A stretch of 64,000 nucleotides of DNA from Paenibacillus dendritiformis (GCF_021654795.1 NZ_AP025344.1:1254501-1318500), one strand, 5' to 3'. Counted from the stretch's first letter, positions 25,079 to 34,010 are shown. The notes: generated from the sequence alone by a model not told the origin. Program-made: numbers and translations.

Positions 25079-25927
25079 ATGAAAAAATGGACGTATGTAT
25101 TGACGTTGATTGCGCTGATCGGCTTGCTCGCGGCATGCGGCAGCAAATCGTCGACAGGAACGGATACAGGCTCGGCGAACGAGGCGGGCGCAGGGGGCGG
25201 CAAGGAGACGGTGAAGCTGGTAGTCGGCGCATCGCCGGTGCCGCATGCCGAGATTTTGAAGCATATCGCACCGAAGCTGAAGGAGCAAGGCATTGAGCTC
25301 GAGGTGAAAGAGTTCACGGACTATGTGCAGCCGAACGTGCAGGTCCATGAGAAGCAGCTCGATGCGAACTTCTTCCAGCACAAGCCATACATGGACAACG
25401 AAGTTACGGAAAAGGGCTATGATCTCGTAAGCGTGGGGAATGTCCATGTCGAGCCGTTCGGCGGGTATTCCAAATCGATCAAATCGATTGATGAATTGAA
25501 GGACGGCGACACGGTGGCGATCCCGAACGATCCGACCAACGGCGGCCGCTCGCTCCTTCTGTTGGAGAAGCAAGGCCTGATCAAGCTGAAAGAAGGCGCT
25601 GGCCTGAACGCCGGCGTGAAGGATATTGCCGAAAATCCGAAAAATCTGAAGTTCAAAGAGCTTGAGGCGGCAATGCTTCCGCGTACGCTGGATGAAGTCA
25701 ACCTGGCGCTCGTCAACACGAACTATGCGCTGGAAGCCGGACTCAATCCGACGAAGGATGCCCTCTTCATCGAGGATAAGGAGTCCCCGTATGCGAACAT
25801 CTTGACGGCGCGAAGCGACAACAAAGACAGCGATGCGATCCAGAAGCTGCTGGCTGCGCTGCAATCGGATGACGTAAAGCAGTTCATCGGCGAGAAATAC
25901 GAAGGCTCCATCGTTCCGGCATTCTAA
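25079..25927 (+). CDS. metQ: Methionine-binding lipoprotein MetQ
   Basis: A 282-residue NLPA-family lipoprotein. Signal MKKWTYVLTLIALIGLLAAC with the lipid-modified Cys20, a Ser/Thr/Gly-rich linker, then VKLVVGASPVPHAEILKHI, which is the standard start of MetQ. Further family blocks are HKPYMDNEV and VNTNYALEAGL. SD GGGAGGAG precedes the ATG. Last gene of the SAM-controlled operon, with a strong terminator after it. Binds methionine or its derivatives outside the membrane. Confidence 0.95.
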   Translation: MKKWTYVLTLIALIGLLAACGSKSSTGTDTGSANEAGAGGGKETVKLVVGASPVPHAEILKHIAPKLKEQGIELEVKEFTDYVQPNVQVHEKQLDANFFQHKPYMDNEVTEKGYDLVSVGNVHVEPFGGYSKSIKSIDELKDGDTVAIPNDPTNGGRSLLLLEKQGLIKLKEGAGLNAGVKDIAENPKNLKFKELEAAMLPRTLDEVNLALVNTNYALEAGLNPTKDALFIEDKESPYANILTARSDNKDSDAIQKLLAALQSDDVKQFIGEKYEGSIVPAF

Positions 25928-25953
25928 GAAGCGTTATCTTCGGTCTTCGAATG

Positions 25954-25998
25954 GCCCCCTTGCACGGCAGCATATTTGCCCTGCAAGGGGGCTTTTTC
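25954..25998 (+). terminator. metNIQ operon terminator
   Basis: GCCCCCTTGCA-N17-TGCAAGGGGGC followed by TTTTT. Confidence 0.93.
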
Positions 25999-26117
25999 AT
26001 GCGTTCGTAAGTTGGGTGGTGAATTTTAGGAAACATTTTAAAAAAACCGAAAGGAAATTGGCGTTGGCTGCCGAAACCGTGTTAGGAACTCAATACGATT
26101 GGTAGGGGGAAGAGGTC

Positions 26118-26459
26118 ATGTTCGAACGAATCGATACGGTATTTGTCCGGGTGCCTGATCTGGAGGCGGCCAAGACATGGTACATGGAGGTGCTCGGGCT
26201 TGCGCTGAAATGGGATAATGATCATATCGCCGTCCTGGCGTTGGGCGAGACGCCCCTCACGTTGATGAAGACGGAAGCTTCATCGTTCATTCCGGCGTCG
26301 GATGCCGCATTCAATTTCTATGTGAAGGATGCGGAAGCCGCTCATCGGCACTTGCGGGCTGCAGGAGTCGAGGTATCGGCGGTGGAGGAAGGAGAAGGCG
26401 TGAAGTGGTTTTTATTTCAAGATCATTGCGGCAACGCCCTGGAGGTATGCTCCTTCTAA
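26118..26459 (+). CDS. VOC (glyoxalase/bleomycin-resistance fold) protein
   Basis: A 113-residue single VOC domain. FVRVPDLEAAKTWYMEVLGL at the start and FQDHCGNALEVCSF at the end are the two conserved edges of the fold; the last one supplies a usual Glu metal ligand. Members are lyases, dioxygenases or binding proteins that form dimers, so the activity cannot be named. SD AGGGGGA before ATG 26118. Closely followed by the SDR gene and possibly co-transcribed. Confidence 0.85.
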   Translation: MFERIDTVFVRVPDLEAAKTWYMEVLGLALKWDNDHIAVLALGETPLTLMKTEASSFIPASDAAFNFYVKDAEAAHRHLRAAGVEVSAVEEGEGVKWFLFQDHCGNALEVCSF

Positions 26460-26545
26460 GGAAGTGTGCTGTCCCTCCTCAAGTTGTTCTGCCCTGGCAA
26501 ATCGCATATACTGAAGAGGAACGATGCGGAAGCCGGGAGGAGGAG

Positions 26546-27334
26546 ATGATGTTGGAACAGGAGCGCAGGATTGCGCTGATTACGGGCAGTGCCAAGGGGC
26601 TGGGGAAGATGTCCGCGCTCGCCTTGGCCGAAGCCGGACATGATATTGTCCTCAATTATATGCATAGCGAACGCGAGGCAACCGAGCTCCAACGCCAGAT
26701 TGCTTCCATAGGAGTCCGCTGCTTGCTCGTGCAAGCCGATATCTCGAAGCCGGAAGATATCAAGCGGCTCGTCCATACGATGAATGAACGAATAGGCATG
26801 GCGGACATCGTCGTCAACAATGCCGGACCCTTCGTCCGGGAACGCCGCCTGTTCGCTGACTATACCGAAGAGGAAATTCTGTTCCTGCTGAACGGCAACC
26901 TGACCGGGGTCATGCTGCTCGATCATATGCTGCTTCCCTCCATGCGCCGGCGCGGGTGGGGACGAATCATCCATTACGGATTCGGCCATGCGGGAGAAGC
27001 GCGTTCGTGGCCGCACCGCGCCGTATACGCCGCAGCCAAGGTCGGACTCGTCTCTTTTACGAAGACGCTGGCGGTGGAGGAGGCTCCCTATGGCATAACG
27101 GTCAACATGATCTGCCCCGGAGATATTCGCGGGGACAACAAGGAGCGGCGCATCGACGAGGTGCAGGGCGTGCCGGATGAAGAGACGCCTCGCGGCCGTC
27201 CGGGCACTGGCGAGGATGTGACTCGGGTCATTCGCTTTTTATGCGAGGACCGCTCGGATTTCTTCACTGGCAACATCATGAATGTGTCCGGCGGGCTCGA
27301 CCCGATACGGGCCAATATCGGCAACCTTTCGTAA
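26546..27334 (+). CDS. SDR oxidoreductase lacking the usual catalytic serine
   Basis: A 262-residue short-chain dehydrogenase. The cofactor loop is TGSAKGLG, the structural motif is NNAG and the Tyr-Lys pair is YAAAK. At the place where SDRs have the catalytic Ser after the beta5 strand, this one reads RIIHYGFGHAGEARSW, with no Ser, so its chemistry may be altered or it may be a non-catalytic or different-substrate member. A longer frame starts at 26405 inside the VOC gene; ATG 26546 is chosen for GGGAGG at 26535-26540. It ends GNIMNVSGGLDP as in FabG-like proteins. Confidence 0.87.
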   Translation: MMLEQERRIALITGSAKGLGKMSALALAEAGHDIVLNYMHSEREATELQRQIASIGVRCLLVQADISKPEDIKRLVHTMNERIGMADIVVNNAGPFVRERRLFADYTEEEILFLLNGNLTGVMLLDHMLLPSMRRRGWGRIIHYGFGHAGEARSWPHRAVYAAAKVGLVSFTKTLAVEEAPYGITVNMICPGDIRGDNKERRIDEVQGVPDEETPRGRPGTGEDVTRVIRFLCEDRSDFFTGNIMNVSGGLDPIRANIGNLS

Positions 27335-27449
27335 GCCGGAGGAGCGGATTCCCTCGGGAAGGCGGGTTTTAAAAGTTTCTTTTTTGAACAACCTCTAGTA
27401 AGGATGAATATTGCGTTATGCTGGAGCTTAATGCCCCTGTCCTGACAAG

Positions 27450-27470
27450 AGCGCGGTGCGCCGCGCTTTT
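27450..27470 (+). terminator. Short terminator-like hairpin before cdaR
   Basis: AGCGCGG-tgcg-CCGCGCT followed by only four T. Probably ends the VOC/SDR transcript; weak tail. Confidence 0.5.
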
Positions 27471-27526
27471 CAGCCGGATGGAGGGCGTTTTTTCATATCG
27501 CGTGAGAAGAACAGGTGGTAGACAAG

Positions 27527-28693
27527 ATGAGCAGACTGACCAAAGAATTGGCGCAGGAAATCGTGACGCGGACGATGCAAGTCATTCACTATAACGTGAA
27601 CGTCATGGACGAACGAGGGCGGATTATCGGGTCCGGAGACCGTTCGCGCTTATACCAGAAGCATGAAGGGGCGCTTATCGCGATTGAGCGGAAGGGGCGC
27701 TTCGAGATAGACGAGGAGAGCGCGCGCAAGCTGCAAGGGGTGCTGCCCGGAACGAATCTGGCGATTCAATTCCAGGGCGAAGTCGTGGGCGTCATCGGCA
27801 TTACCGGCGATCCGAACGAGGTGACCAAGTACGGCGAGCTGGTGAAAATGACGGCGGAAATGTATCTGGAGCAAGCCGATCTGCTGGAAAAAGCCCAATG
27901 GGACAAGCGGATGAAGGAGGATTTCCTGCTGTCCGTCATTCACGCGGACGGCAAGGATAACGACATGCTGCGGCTCCAGGCGGAACGGATCGGCTTCAAT
28001 CCGGACCGGGCGCGGGTCGCATGCATTATGGAGCTGACCGGAGCAGAGAGCGCGGATGCGCTGCCTACGCTCAAGCGGGTGGTGGAGCTGTTGGAGGGGC
28101 GGCCCGCCATCGATCTGATCGCCATCCGGAATACGCGCCAGATCGTGCTGTTCAAGCCGCATCTGCATCCGCGGGAGCCCGGGGCCGATATATGCGAAGG
28201 CATCGGCCGCATCCGCAGGCTGCTGGAGGAGAAGCAGATTGCGCCGCTCCGCATCGCCGTCGGCAAGGCGTATTCCGGCATCGGCGGCTTAATCGCGTCC
28301 TACCGCTCCGCGCAGGATACGATGCGGGCGGGCCAGGCGATTTTCCCGGAGCAGACGGTATATTACAGCGAAGACATGCCGAATGAGACAGCCGCGGCCA
28401 ATGTCAAGCCATCATGGATAGGGGAGGAGCTGCGGCGGCTATGGCGGCGGTTCGCGCAGGAGGATAAGAGCGGTGAGCTGCAGCAGACGCTGCAGGCGTA
28501 TTATGAGGAGAACGGCGAGCAGCAGCGCATCGCGGAGCGATTGGCGATTCACCGCAATACGCTCCGTTACCGCCTGCAGCGTATCCATGAAGCGACCGGC
28601 AAGGACCCGAAGCATTTTCGCGATTTATATACGCTGATGACGGCCCGTTGGTTAAGCGCTCTGGGGGACAAGGAGAACGAGAGCGGCGTGTGA
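27527..28693 (+). CDS. CdaR-type sugar-diacid regulator
   Basis: A 388-residue transcription regulator. N-terminal diacid-recognition domain (LTKELAQEIVTRTMQVIHYN, then a GRIIGSGDRSR loop), a central GGDEF-like helical region, and a C-terminal PucR/CdaR-type HTH (IAERLAIHRNTLRYRLQRIH). Relatives respond to glycerate, glucarate or galactarate and activate uptake and use genes. GTG 27515 is possible, but ATG 27527 has AGGTGG eight bases before it. It precedes gntP and glycerate kinase, its likely targets. Confidence 0.9.
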   Translation: MSRLTKELAQEIVTRTMQVIHYNVNVMDERGRIIGSGDRSRLYQKHEGALIAIERKGRFEIDEESARKLQGVLPGTNLAIQFQGEVVGVIGITGDPNEVTKYGELVKMTAEMYLEQADLLEKAQWDKRMKEDFLLSVIHADGKDNDMLRLQAERIGFNPDRARVACIMELTGAESADALPTLKRVVELLEGRPAIDLIAIRNTRQIVLFKPHLHPREPGADICEGIGRIRRLLEEKQIAPLRIAVGKAYSGIGGLIASYRSAQDTMRAGQAIFPEQTVYYSEDMPNETAAANVKPSWIGEELRRLWRRFAQEDKSGELQQTLQAYYEENGEQQRIAERLAIHRNTLRYRLQRIHEATGKDPKHFRDLYTLMTARWLSALGDKENESGV

Positions 28694-28733
28694 GCGGGCC
28701 GGCCTATTGTGCATTTGAACAAAAAACATGCTG

Positions 28734-28779
28734 AGGAAAGCGCTGTATTTCATTTCGATGCATGATGAAGCGCTTTCAC
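28734..28779 (+). promoter_or_regulatory. Two cre-like boxes upstream of gntP
   Basis: AGGAAAGCGCTGTAT at 28734-28748 and ATGAAGCGCTTTCAC at 28765-28779, both built around AAGCGCT or its complement, 31 bases apart. The second is one base short of the canonical cre palindrome TGAAAGCGCTTTCA. They may be CcpA sites for carbon repression or binding sites of the CdaR-type protein; no clear -35/-10 pair was found beside them. Confidence 0.4.
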
Positions 28780-28836
28780 ATTACAGGTACACTAATCGTA
28801 CAAGGATTTGATATAACACCTTAGGGGGAGTACACT

Positions 28837-30105
28837 ATGGACGTATCTGTAACTGTGCTCGGCGCTTTGACGGCATTGGTCGTAGCCATTGTGTTAATAT
28901 TGCGTAAAGTTCCTCCGGCGTACGGCATGATGATTGGCGCGCTCGCCGGCGGGATTGTGGGCGGGATCGGGCTGGCCGATTCCGTGAATCTGATGATGGA
29001 TGGCGCCAAGGGCATGATACCGGCCGTGCTGCGCATCCTGGCGGCCGGTGTGCTGGCCGGCGTCCTGATTGAGTCTGGCGGAGCCAAGACGATCGCGGAG
29101 ACGCTGGTTCGCAAGGTCGGCGAGACGCGCGCATTGTTCGCGCTGGCGTTCGCGACGATGGTGCTGACCGCGGTCGGCGTCTTCATCGACGTCGCGGTCA
29201 TCACGGTAGCGCCGATTGCGCTCGCGATTGCGCAGCGCGCCGGCTTGTCCCGCATGGCGATCCTGCTTGCCATGATCGGCGGCGGCAAGGCCGGCAACAT
29301 TATGTCGCCGAACCCGAACGCCATCTCGGCGGCGGAGGCATTCAACATTCCGCTGACATCGATGATGATGGCGGGCATCATACCGGCTTTGTTCGGGCTT
29401 GTTGTCACCTATATCATCGCGAAGCGGCTGACCAAGAAGGGGACGATGATTGCCGCCGAAGAGAGCGTTGACAACGGCGAGCAGCAGCTGCCAAGCTTCC
29501 TGGCGGCGATGATGGCGCCGCTGACGGCGATTGTGCTGCTGGCGCTGCGCCCGCTGGCCGGCATCGTCATCGACCCGATAATCGCACTGCCGGCCGGCGG
29601 CCTCGTTGGCGCCCTGTGCATGGGACGCATCAAGCATATCAATCAGTATGCGATATCGGGCCTCGGCAAAATGACGGGCGTAGCCGTTATGCTGCTCGGC
29701 ACGGGAACGTTGGCGGGCATTATATCGAACTCGCAATTGAAAGATGTCATCATCAACAGCCTGGCCTCTTCCGGCCTGCCGGCTTACCTGCTGGCCCCGA
29801 TAAGCGGCGCGTTCATGTCCTTGGCCACCGCCTCGACGACCGCAGGCACGGCGGTCGCGAGCTCGGTGTTCGGCTCGACGATTATGGAGCTTGGCGTCGC
29901 TTCCCTGGGCGCTGCGGCCATGATTCATGCCGGTGCGACCGTCCTCGACCATATGCCTCACGGCAGCTTCTTCCACGCGACGGGCGGAAGCGTTAACATG
30001 GCGATGAAGGAGCGGTTGCGTCTCATTCCGTATGAGACGGTGATCGGCCTTATCCTGGCCATCGTCTCGACATTGGTGTTCGGCGTATTCGGCTGGTTCC
30101 TGTAA
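28837..30105 (+). CDS. GntP-family permease (gluconate/glycerate-type)
   Basis: A 422-residue membrane protein with about 12 hydrophobic segments, all in the GntP pattern: MIGALAGGIVGGIGLADS near the start, GGGKAGNIMSPNPNAISAAE in the middle, and LDHMPHGSFFHATGGSVNM near the end. It takes up a hydroxy acid by proton symport. Placed between a CdaR-type regulator and a glycerate kinase, so glycerate is the best guess. RBS TAGGGGGAG before ATG 28837. Confidence 0.92.
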   Translation: MDVSVTVLGALTALVVAIVLILRKVPPAYGMMIGALAGGIVGGIGLADSVNLMMDGAKGMIPAVLRILAAGVLAGVLIESGGAKTIAETLVRKVGETRALFALAFATMVLTAVGVFIDVAVITVAPIALAIAQRAGLSRMAILLAMIGGGKAGNIMSPNPNAISAAEAFNIPLTSMMMAGIIPALFGLVVTYIIAKRLTKKGTMIAAEESVDNGEQQLPSFLAAMMAPLTAIVLLALRPLAGIVIDPIIALPAGGLVGALCMGRIKHINQYAISGLGKMTGVAVMLLGTGTLAGIISNSQLKDVIINSLASSGLPAYLLAPISGAFMSLATASTTAGTAVASSVFGSTIMELGVASLGAAAMIHAGATVLDHMPHGSFFHATGGSVNMAMKERLRLIPYETVIGLILAIVSTLVFGVFGWFL

Positions 30106-30170
30106 CCCGGGATTGAACCGGGAGGGCAGCGGCCGTTGGTTAAGGCTTGAAGGAGAGGGAGTGGAGAGAA

Positions 30171-31316
30171 ATGAAGGTTGTCATTGCTCCGGATTCATTT
30201 AAAGAGAGCTTGTCCGCTCTGGAGGCATGTCATGCGATAGAGAAAGGATGGCGCCATGTCCACCCTGAGGCGGAAATCGTACATGTGCCGATGGCCGATG
30301 GCGGAGAAGGCACGGTCCAGTCCTTGGTCGATGCGACGGGAGGGCGTGTAATCGAACGCGAGGTGACAGGGCCGCTCGGCGCGCCCGTGACCGCGTTCTA
30401 CGGCTTGCTCGGCGACGGGAAGACGGCGGTCATCGAGATGGCGGCCGCCTCGGGACTTGCGCTTGTGCCGCCGGCGCAGCGCAATCCGCTCGCGACGACG
30501 ACGCGCGGCACCGGCGAGCTGATTCAGTCGGCCCTGGACGAAGGCGTCACCACGATTATTCTCGGCCTGGGCGGCAGCGCCACGAACGACGGCGGCGCGG
30601 GAATGGCGCAGGCGCTCGGCGTGCGGCTGCTTGACGCTGACGGCACGGACATCGGCCATGGCGGCGGACAACTGCATCGCATTGCCCGCATCGACGTGAG
30701 CGGAGCCGATCCGCGGCTGAAGGGAGTGGCCTTCGTGGCCGCGTGCGATGTGGATAACCCGCTGACCGGCGAGCGGGGGGCATCGGCCGTGTTCGGCCCG
30801 CAGAAAGGCGCCGGGCCGGACATGGTGCGGGAGCTCGACAGCAATCTCGCCCACTATGCGGCGAAGATTAAGGACTGCTTGGGCCGCGACGTGGCCGGAA
30901 TTCCCGGCGCCGGCGCTGCCGGCGGGCTCGGCGCGGGGGTGCTTGCCTTTTTGGACGCCGAGCTGAAGCGGGGCGTCGATATCGTCATTGAAGCGACCGG
31001 GCTCGCTTCCCATATGAAGGATGCGGATCTCGTCATTACGGGAGAAGGCCGCATCGACAGCCAGACGATTTACGGCAAGACGCCAATGGGCGTGGCCAAC
31101 ACGGCCAAGCGCTATGGCGTGCCGGTTATCGGCATCGCGGGGTCGCTGGCGGACGGGTATGAAGTGGTGCATGAGCACGGCATCGATATGGTATTCACGA
31201 TTGTGCCCGGCGTATGCAGCTTGGACGAGGCGATGCGAGAAGCCGCAGCCAATATGGAGCGCACGGCGCGCAACATTGCGAAGGCGCTGCAATGCGGGGG
31301 CAATCTCACAAAATAA
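30171..31316 (+). CDS. Glycerate kinase (GarK/GlxK family)
   Basis: A 381-residue glycerate kinase that phosphorylates glycerate with ATP. MKVVIAPDSFKESLSALEA, PMADGGEGTVQSLV, GLGGSATNDGGAGMAQALG and DLVITGEGRIDSQT are all hallmarks. An upstream TTG at 30147 would add eight residues; ATG 30171 gives the standard family start and has GGAG/GGAGAG upstream. Just before it, CGTTGGTTAA at 30134-30143 agrees with the core of the B. subtilis PucR box as I remember it. Product feeds lower glycolysis; glycerate could come from GntP uptake or from glyoxylate made by ureide breakdown. Confidence 0.94.
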   Translation: MKVVIAPDSFKESLSALEACHAIEKGWRHVHPEAEIVHVPMADGGEGTVQSLVDATGGRVIEREVTGPLGAPVTAFYGLLGDGKTAVIEMAAASGLALVPPAQRNPLATTTRGTGELIQSALDEGVTTIILGLGGSATNDGGAGMAQALGVRLLDADGTDIGHGGGQLHRIARIDVSGADPRLKGVAFVAACDVDNPLTGERGASAVFGPQKGAGPDMVRELDSNLAHYAAKIKDCLGRDVAGIPGAGAAGGLGAGVLAFLDAELKRGVDIVIEATGLASHMKDADLVITGEGRIDSQTIYGKTPMGVANTAKRYGVPVIGIAGSLADGYEVVHEHGIDMVFTIVPGVCSLDEAMREAAANMERTARNIAKALQCGGNLTK

Positions 31317-31330
31317 GGCGAATGATAAGG

Positions 31331-31366
31331 GGCGGACACTTCCTTGCAGGAAGGGACCGCCTCTTT
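31331..31366 (+). terminator. Terminator-like hairpin after glycerate kinase
   Basis: GGCGGacacTTCCTtgcAGGAAgggaCCGCC followed by TCTTTA. Imperfect stem with a short T tail. Confidence 0.5.
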
Positions 31367-31470
31367 ACATGTCGTCACGGTCACAAAATATTCATCTTGC
31401 TCATGTCGATAAATGAAGAATCTCATGCTTACATGATATACTGTTAATGTAGAAGCAAGGAAATACGATA

Positions 31471-33216
31471 TTGGCCTTTCTTTGCACGACGAATCTACCT
31501 CTATACCGAGAGGAGGCGGACACCATAGAATTCAGGGTCAAGGATTTGTTACAGATCGACACATTGAAGCAAGCGTTCGTCGTCAGCGGCAAGCAAGGTC
31601 TGAACAACCTTGTTCGCGGAGTGACAATCATTGAAGCGCCGGATATCGCCGAGTGGATTAACGGAGGAGAATTGCTGTTAACCAGTCTGTACCCGCTGCA
31701 ATCATTCAATTATAGCGAGCAGCAGATCTTCATGGCGCAGCTGTCCGATAAAAAAGTAAGCGCTCTCGTTATCAAAACGGGACGATTCGTTCATGATATT
31801 CCATCCGGTATCATCGAAGCATCAGAGGCGCTTCATCTGCCTATCATTCAGATTCCGAAGCAAGTTCCTTATCGTGAAATTATGTATCCGGTGATGGAGC
31901 TGCTTTTTAACAATCAAGTCGTTAAGCTCAAGTATTTTAAAGAAGTCCATGACCGATTTATCGCGCTTACCCTGGCCAATAAAGGCGCGGAAAATATTAT
32001 CATGTCCTTGAAAAAACTGATTGGCAACCCGGTTACCTTATATGACAGGAACTTTTACCCTATATCGGCGACCGACCCGGATCTCGTGCAGTTTGAGGTC
32101 CTGGATCACGAGGAAGTGGATGGCGCCCGCATCGATACGGAATTTGCGTGTTACCGGCAGCGCGTGCTCTACCCCGAATGGGGGAACCGGACGTGCGAGC
32201 ATCTTGTTGTTCCGGTAGAGACCGTAAATCATATCAAGATACATCTCGTTATCCATGAGACGCGCAAATCCGTGGAAGCGCTTGATTTCATTGCAATTGA
32301 AAACGCAGCAACCTCTTTGTCGCTCGATCTCGTCAAGCAATATGCCGTAGCCGAAGTGGAGATGAAGTTCAAAGACGACTTAATCGATGATTTGCTGAAC
32401 GCCAAGATCGAATCGCTGCAGAGTGTGTACCAGCGGGCCAACTTGATTGGCTGGGATTTGAACAAGACCTATGTTGTCGTGTTGTTCCGTCTTCAGGCTA
32501 GGGATGGGTATGATGAGAAGGAACTGGATCTGTACAGCCTTCATCATCCGTATCAGCGCTTGCTGTATGATATGATTCAGCGGCAGCTGCCGGAAGGCAC
32601 CATCCGGATCCGTAACGATCAGCTCGTTGTACTGTGGGGAATCGATACTCCTCCTGCGGATAAAACGGCCTCCTTGCGCATGATCAAGGCGGCAGCGAGG
32701 AACATCCAGCACACATTTTGCAAACGGATTCAGAGCATCGATTTGCAGGTTGGGATCGGGAACGCCGCGCACTCGATTTCCGAACTGCCGCGCAGTTATA
32801 AGGAAGCCCAAGATGCATTACAGCTGGGGACATTGATAAATGGCATTTCCGCGATTTCCGCTTTTGCGGATTTGGGTATATACCGCCTGCTCTGCCAAAT
32901 CGAAGATGCGGAAGAGCTGGCGAAGTTCATTCCGCTTTCATTAAAAAAATTGCTCGTCTACAAACAGCCGAACCGGGATGATTTAATCAAAACGCTGCAG
33001 ACGTTTTTGGAACATCATCAAAATGCCGCCAAAACAGCCGAGGAGCTGTACGTCCATTATAAGACCGTGACATACCGGATAGAACGGATCAAGGAGATTA
33101 CCGGCATGGATATGGATGACCCGGATGAGATGCTGTCGGTTCAAGTCGGGTTGAAAATTCTCGTCCTGCTCAACGACCATCCGGTCGCATCGCATCCAGA
33201 GCTTGTGGGTGTATAA
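31471..33216 (+). CDS. PucR-family transcription regulator (purine catabolism type)
   Basis: A regulator of 563-581 residues: N-terminal PucR domain (FRVKDLLQIDTLKQAFVVSG), GGDEF-like middle, and C-terminal HTH_30 (TAEELYVHYKTVTYRIERI). It precedes the ureide genes and is their likely activator. The start is unclear. The coordinates use TTG 31471 (weak AAGGA upstream). Yet a perfect AGGAGG at 31511-31516 stands eight bases before codon ATA 31525, and the family N-terminus MxFRVKDLL begins exactly there, so either AUA is used or an ancestral ATG has mutated. Family known to respond to allantoin-pathway intermediates; the effector here is inferred. Confidence 0.9.
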   Translation: MAFLCTTNLPLYREEADTIEFRVKDLLQIDTLKQAFVVSGKQGLNNLVRGVTIIEAPDIAEWINGGELLLTSLYPLQSFNYSEQQIFMAQLSDKKVSALVIKTGRFVHDIPSGIIEASEALHLPIIQIPKQVPYREIMYPVMELLFNNQVVKLKYFKEVHDRFIALTLANKGAENIIMSLKKLIGNPVTLYDRNFYPISATDPDLVQFEVLDHEEVDGARIDTEFACYRQRVLYPEWGNRTCEHLVVPVETVNHIKIHLVIHETRKSVEALDFIAIENAATSLSLDLVKQYAVAEVEMKFKDDLIDDLLNAKIESLQSVYQRANLIGWDLNKTYVVVLFRLQARDGYDEKELDLYSLHHPYQRLLYDMIQRQLPEGTIRIRNDQLVVLWGIDTPPADKTASLRMIKAAARNIQHTFCKRIQSIDLQVGIGNAAHSISELPRSYKEAQDALQLGTLINGISAISAFADLGIYRLLCQIEDAEELAKFIPLSLKKLLVYKQPNRDDLIKTLQTFLEHHQNAAKTAEELYVHYKTVTYRIERIKEITGMDMDDPDEMLSVQVGLKILVLLNDHPVASHPELVGV

Positions 33217-33247
33217 GCACTGGGCATTTCCCCGCCTTCCATCTCAT

Positions 33248-33293
33248 ACTCCGCTTTCGGAGAGCAAGGAGCTCCCGGCAAGCGGAGTTTTTG
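33248..33293 (+). terminator. Terminator after the PucR-type gene
   Basis: ACTCCGCTT-N23-AAGCGGAGT followed by TTTTT. Confidence 0.88.
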
Positions 33294-33360
33294 GCGTCTC
33301 TCAAAATACATTGAGGGTAGACCGCTTATGAACAACCTCCCGCTGCGTCAAGGCTTTTAC

Positions 33361-33618
33361 GACCAATCTCCCATCGATTCAGGAAGGCGAAGATGTGCGC
33401 AGTTCCTTAATGGCAGACTCCCCGTCGGTCAGGAAAGAGTATATGTGTATGGCTTTTCCGATCAATCTCCCATCGAGTCAGGAAGGCGAAAATGTGCGCA
33501 GTTTCTTCTTGGCACACTCCCCGTCGGTCAGAAAAAAGTATATGTGTATGGCTCTTACGACCAATCTCCCATCGGGTCAGAAAGGCGAAGATGTTATGCC
33601 GTTCCTTATTGGCAGTCT
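33361..33618 (-). repeat. 99-bp tandem repeat of the CCTGACYNGATGGGAGA family, minus orientation
   Basis: Nearly three copies of a 99-base unit start at 33361, 33460 and 33559. Each unit is itself two related halves of about 50 and 49 bases whose cores read (on the minus strand) CCTGA(A/C)TCGATGGGAGATTGG and CCTGACCGACGGGGAGT. Because 99 is a multiple of three, the plus strand shows a 102-codon open frame with a repeated peptide; it is not considered a gene. The cluster faces a plus-oriented cluster 170 bases further on. Confidence 0.8.
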
Positions 33619-33787
33619 CCTAAGGCTTCAGGATGAAGCTGCGTGCTGCCTTTATATGCAGGATCCCCAGCACTTAGAGCCAGGTCATCCGCGTATGACT
33701 TGGGTAAAATGGTTCATTTATCCTTGCTTGGAGCATAGATAGTCAGGCTATTGATTGCTCAGCGGCACCCAAAACATCATGGTCGAA

Positions 33788-33950
33788 CCTGACTCAATGG
33801 GAGAGTGATGCAAAAAGCCGAAACAGAGGTCGACCCTGACTCAAAGGGAGATTGGTGCAAAGAGCGGAAGCGGAGAGCGGACCTGACTTGATGGGAGAGT
33901 GATGCAAAGAGTCGAAAACGAAGGCAAATCTGATCAAATGGGAATCTCAT
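33788..33950 (+). repeat. 47-bp tandem repeat of the same family, plus orientation
   Basis: Four units begin at 33788, 33835, 33882 and 33929, exactly 47 bases apart. Consensus starts CCTGACT(C/T)(A/G)ATGGGAGAGTGATGCAAAGAG; the fourth is degraded. Same core and spacing as the cluster at 400-512. The gap 33217-34294 otherwise holds only terminators and no gene. Confidence 0.8.
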
Positions 33951-34010
33951 AGTTATATTACAAAATACGGGGGAACGGTGATTTACTTGTGAATTTTATA
34001 TCCGATTGGC

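Noticed and set aside
33328..33636. 102-codon plus-strand frame with a repeated peptide (DQSPI-SGRR-CAQFL)
   Set aside because: It is produced by the 99-bp tandem repeat, which is a multiple of three. It has no ribosome site and the repeat family is found elsewhere in other frames and orientations.
33361..33950. Possible CRISPR array
   Set aside because: Whole units including the parts between cores are conserved, unit length varies between clusters, orientation reverses, and there are no cas genes.
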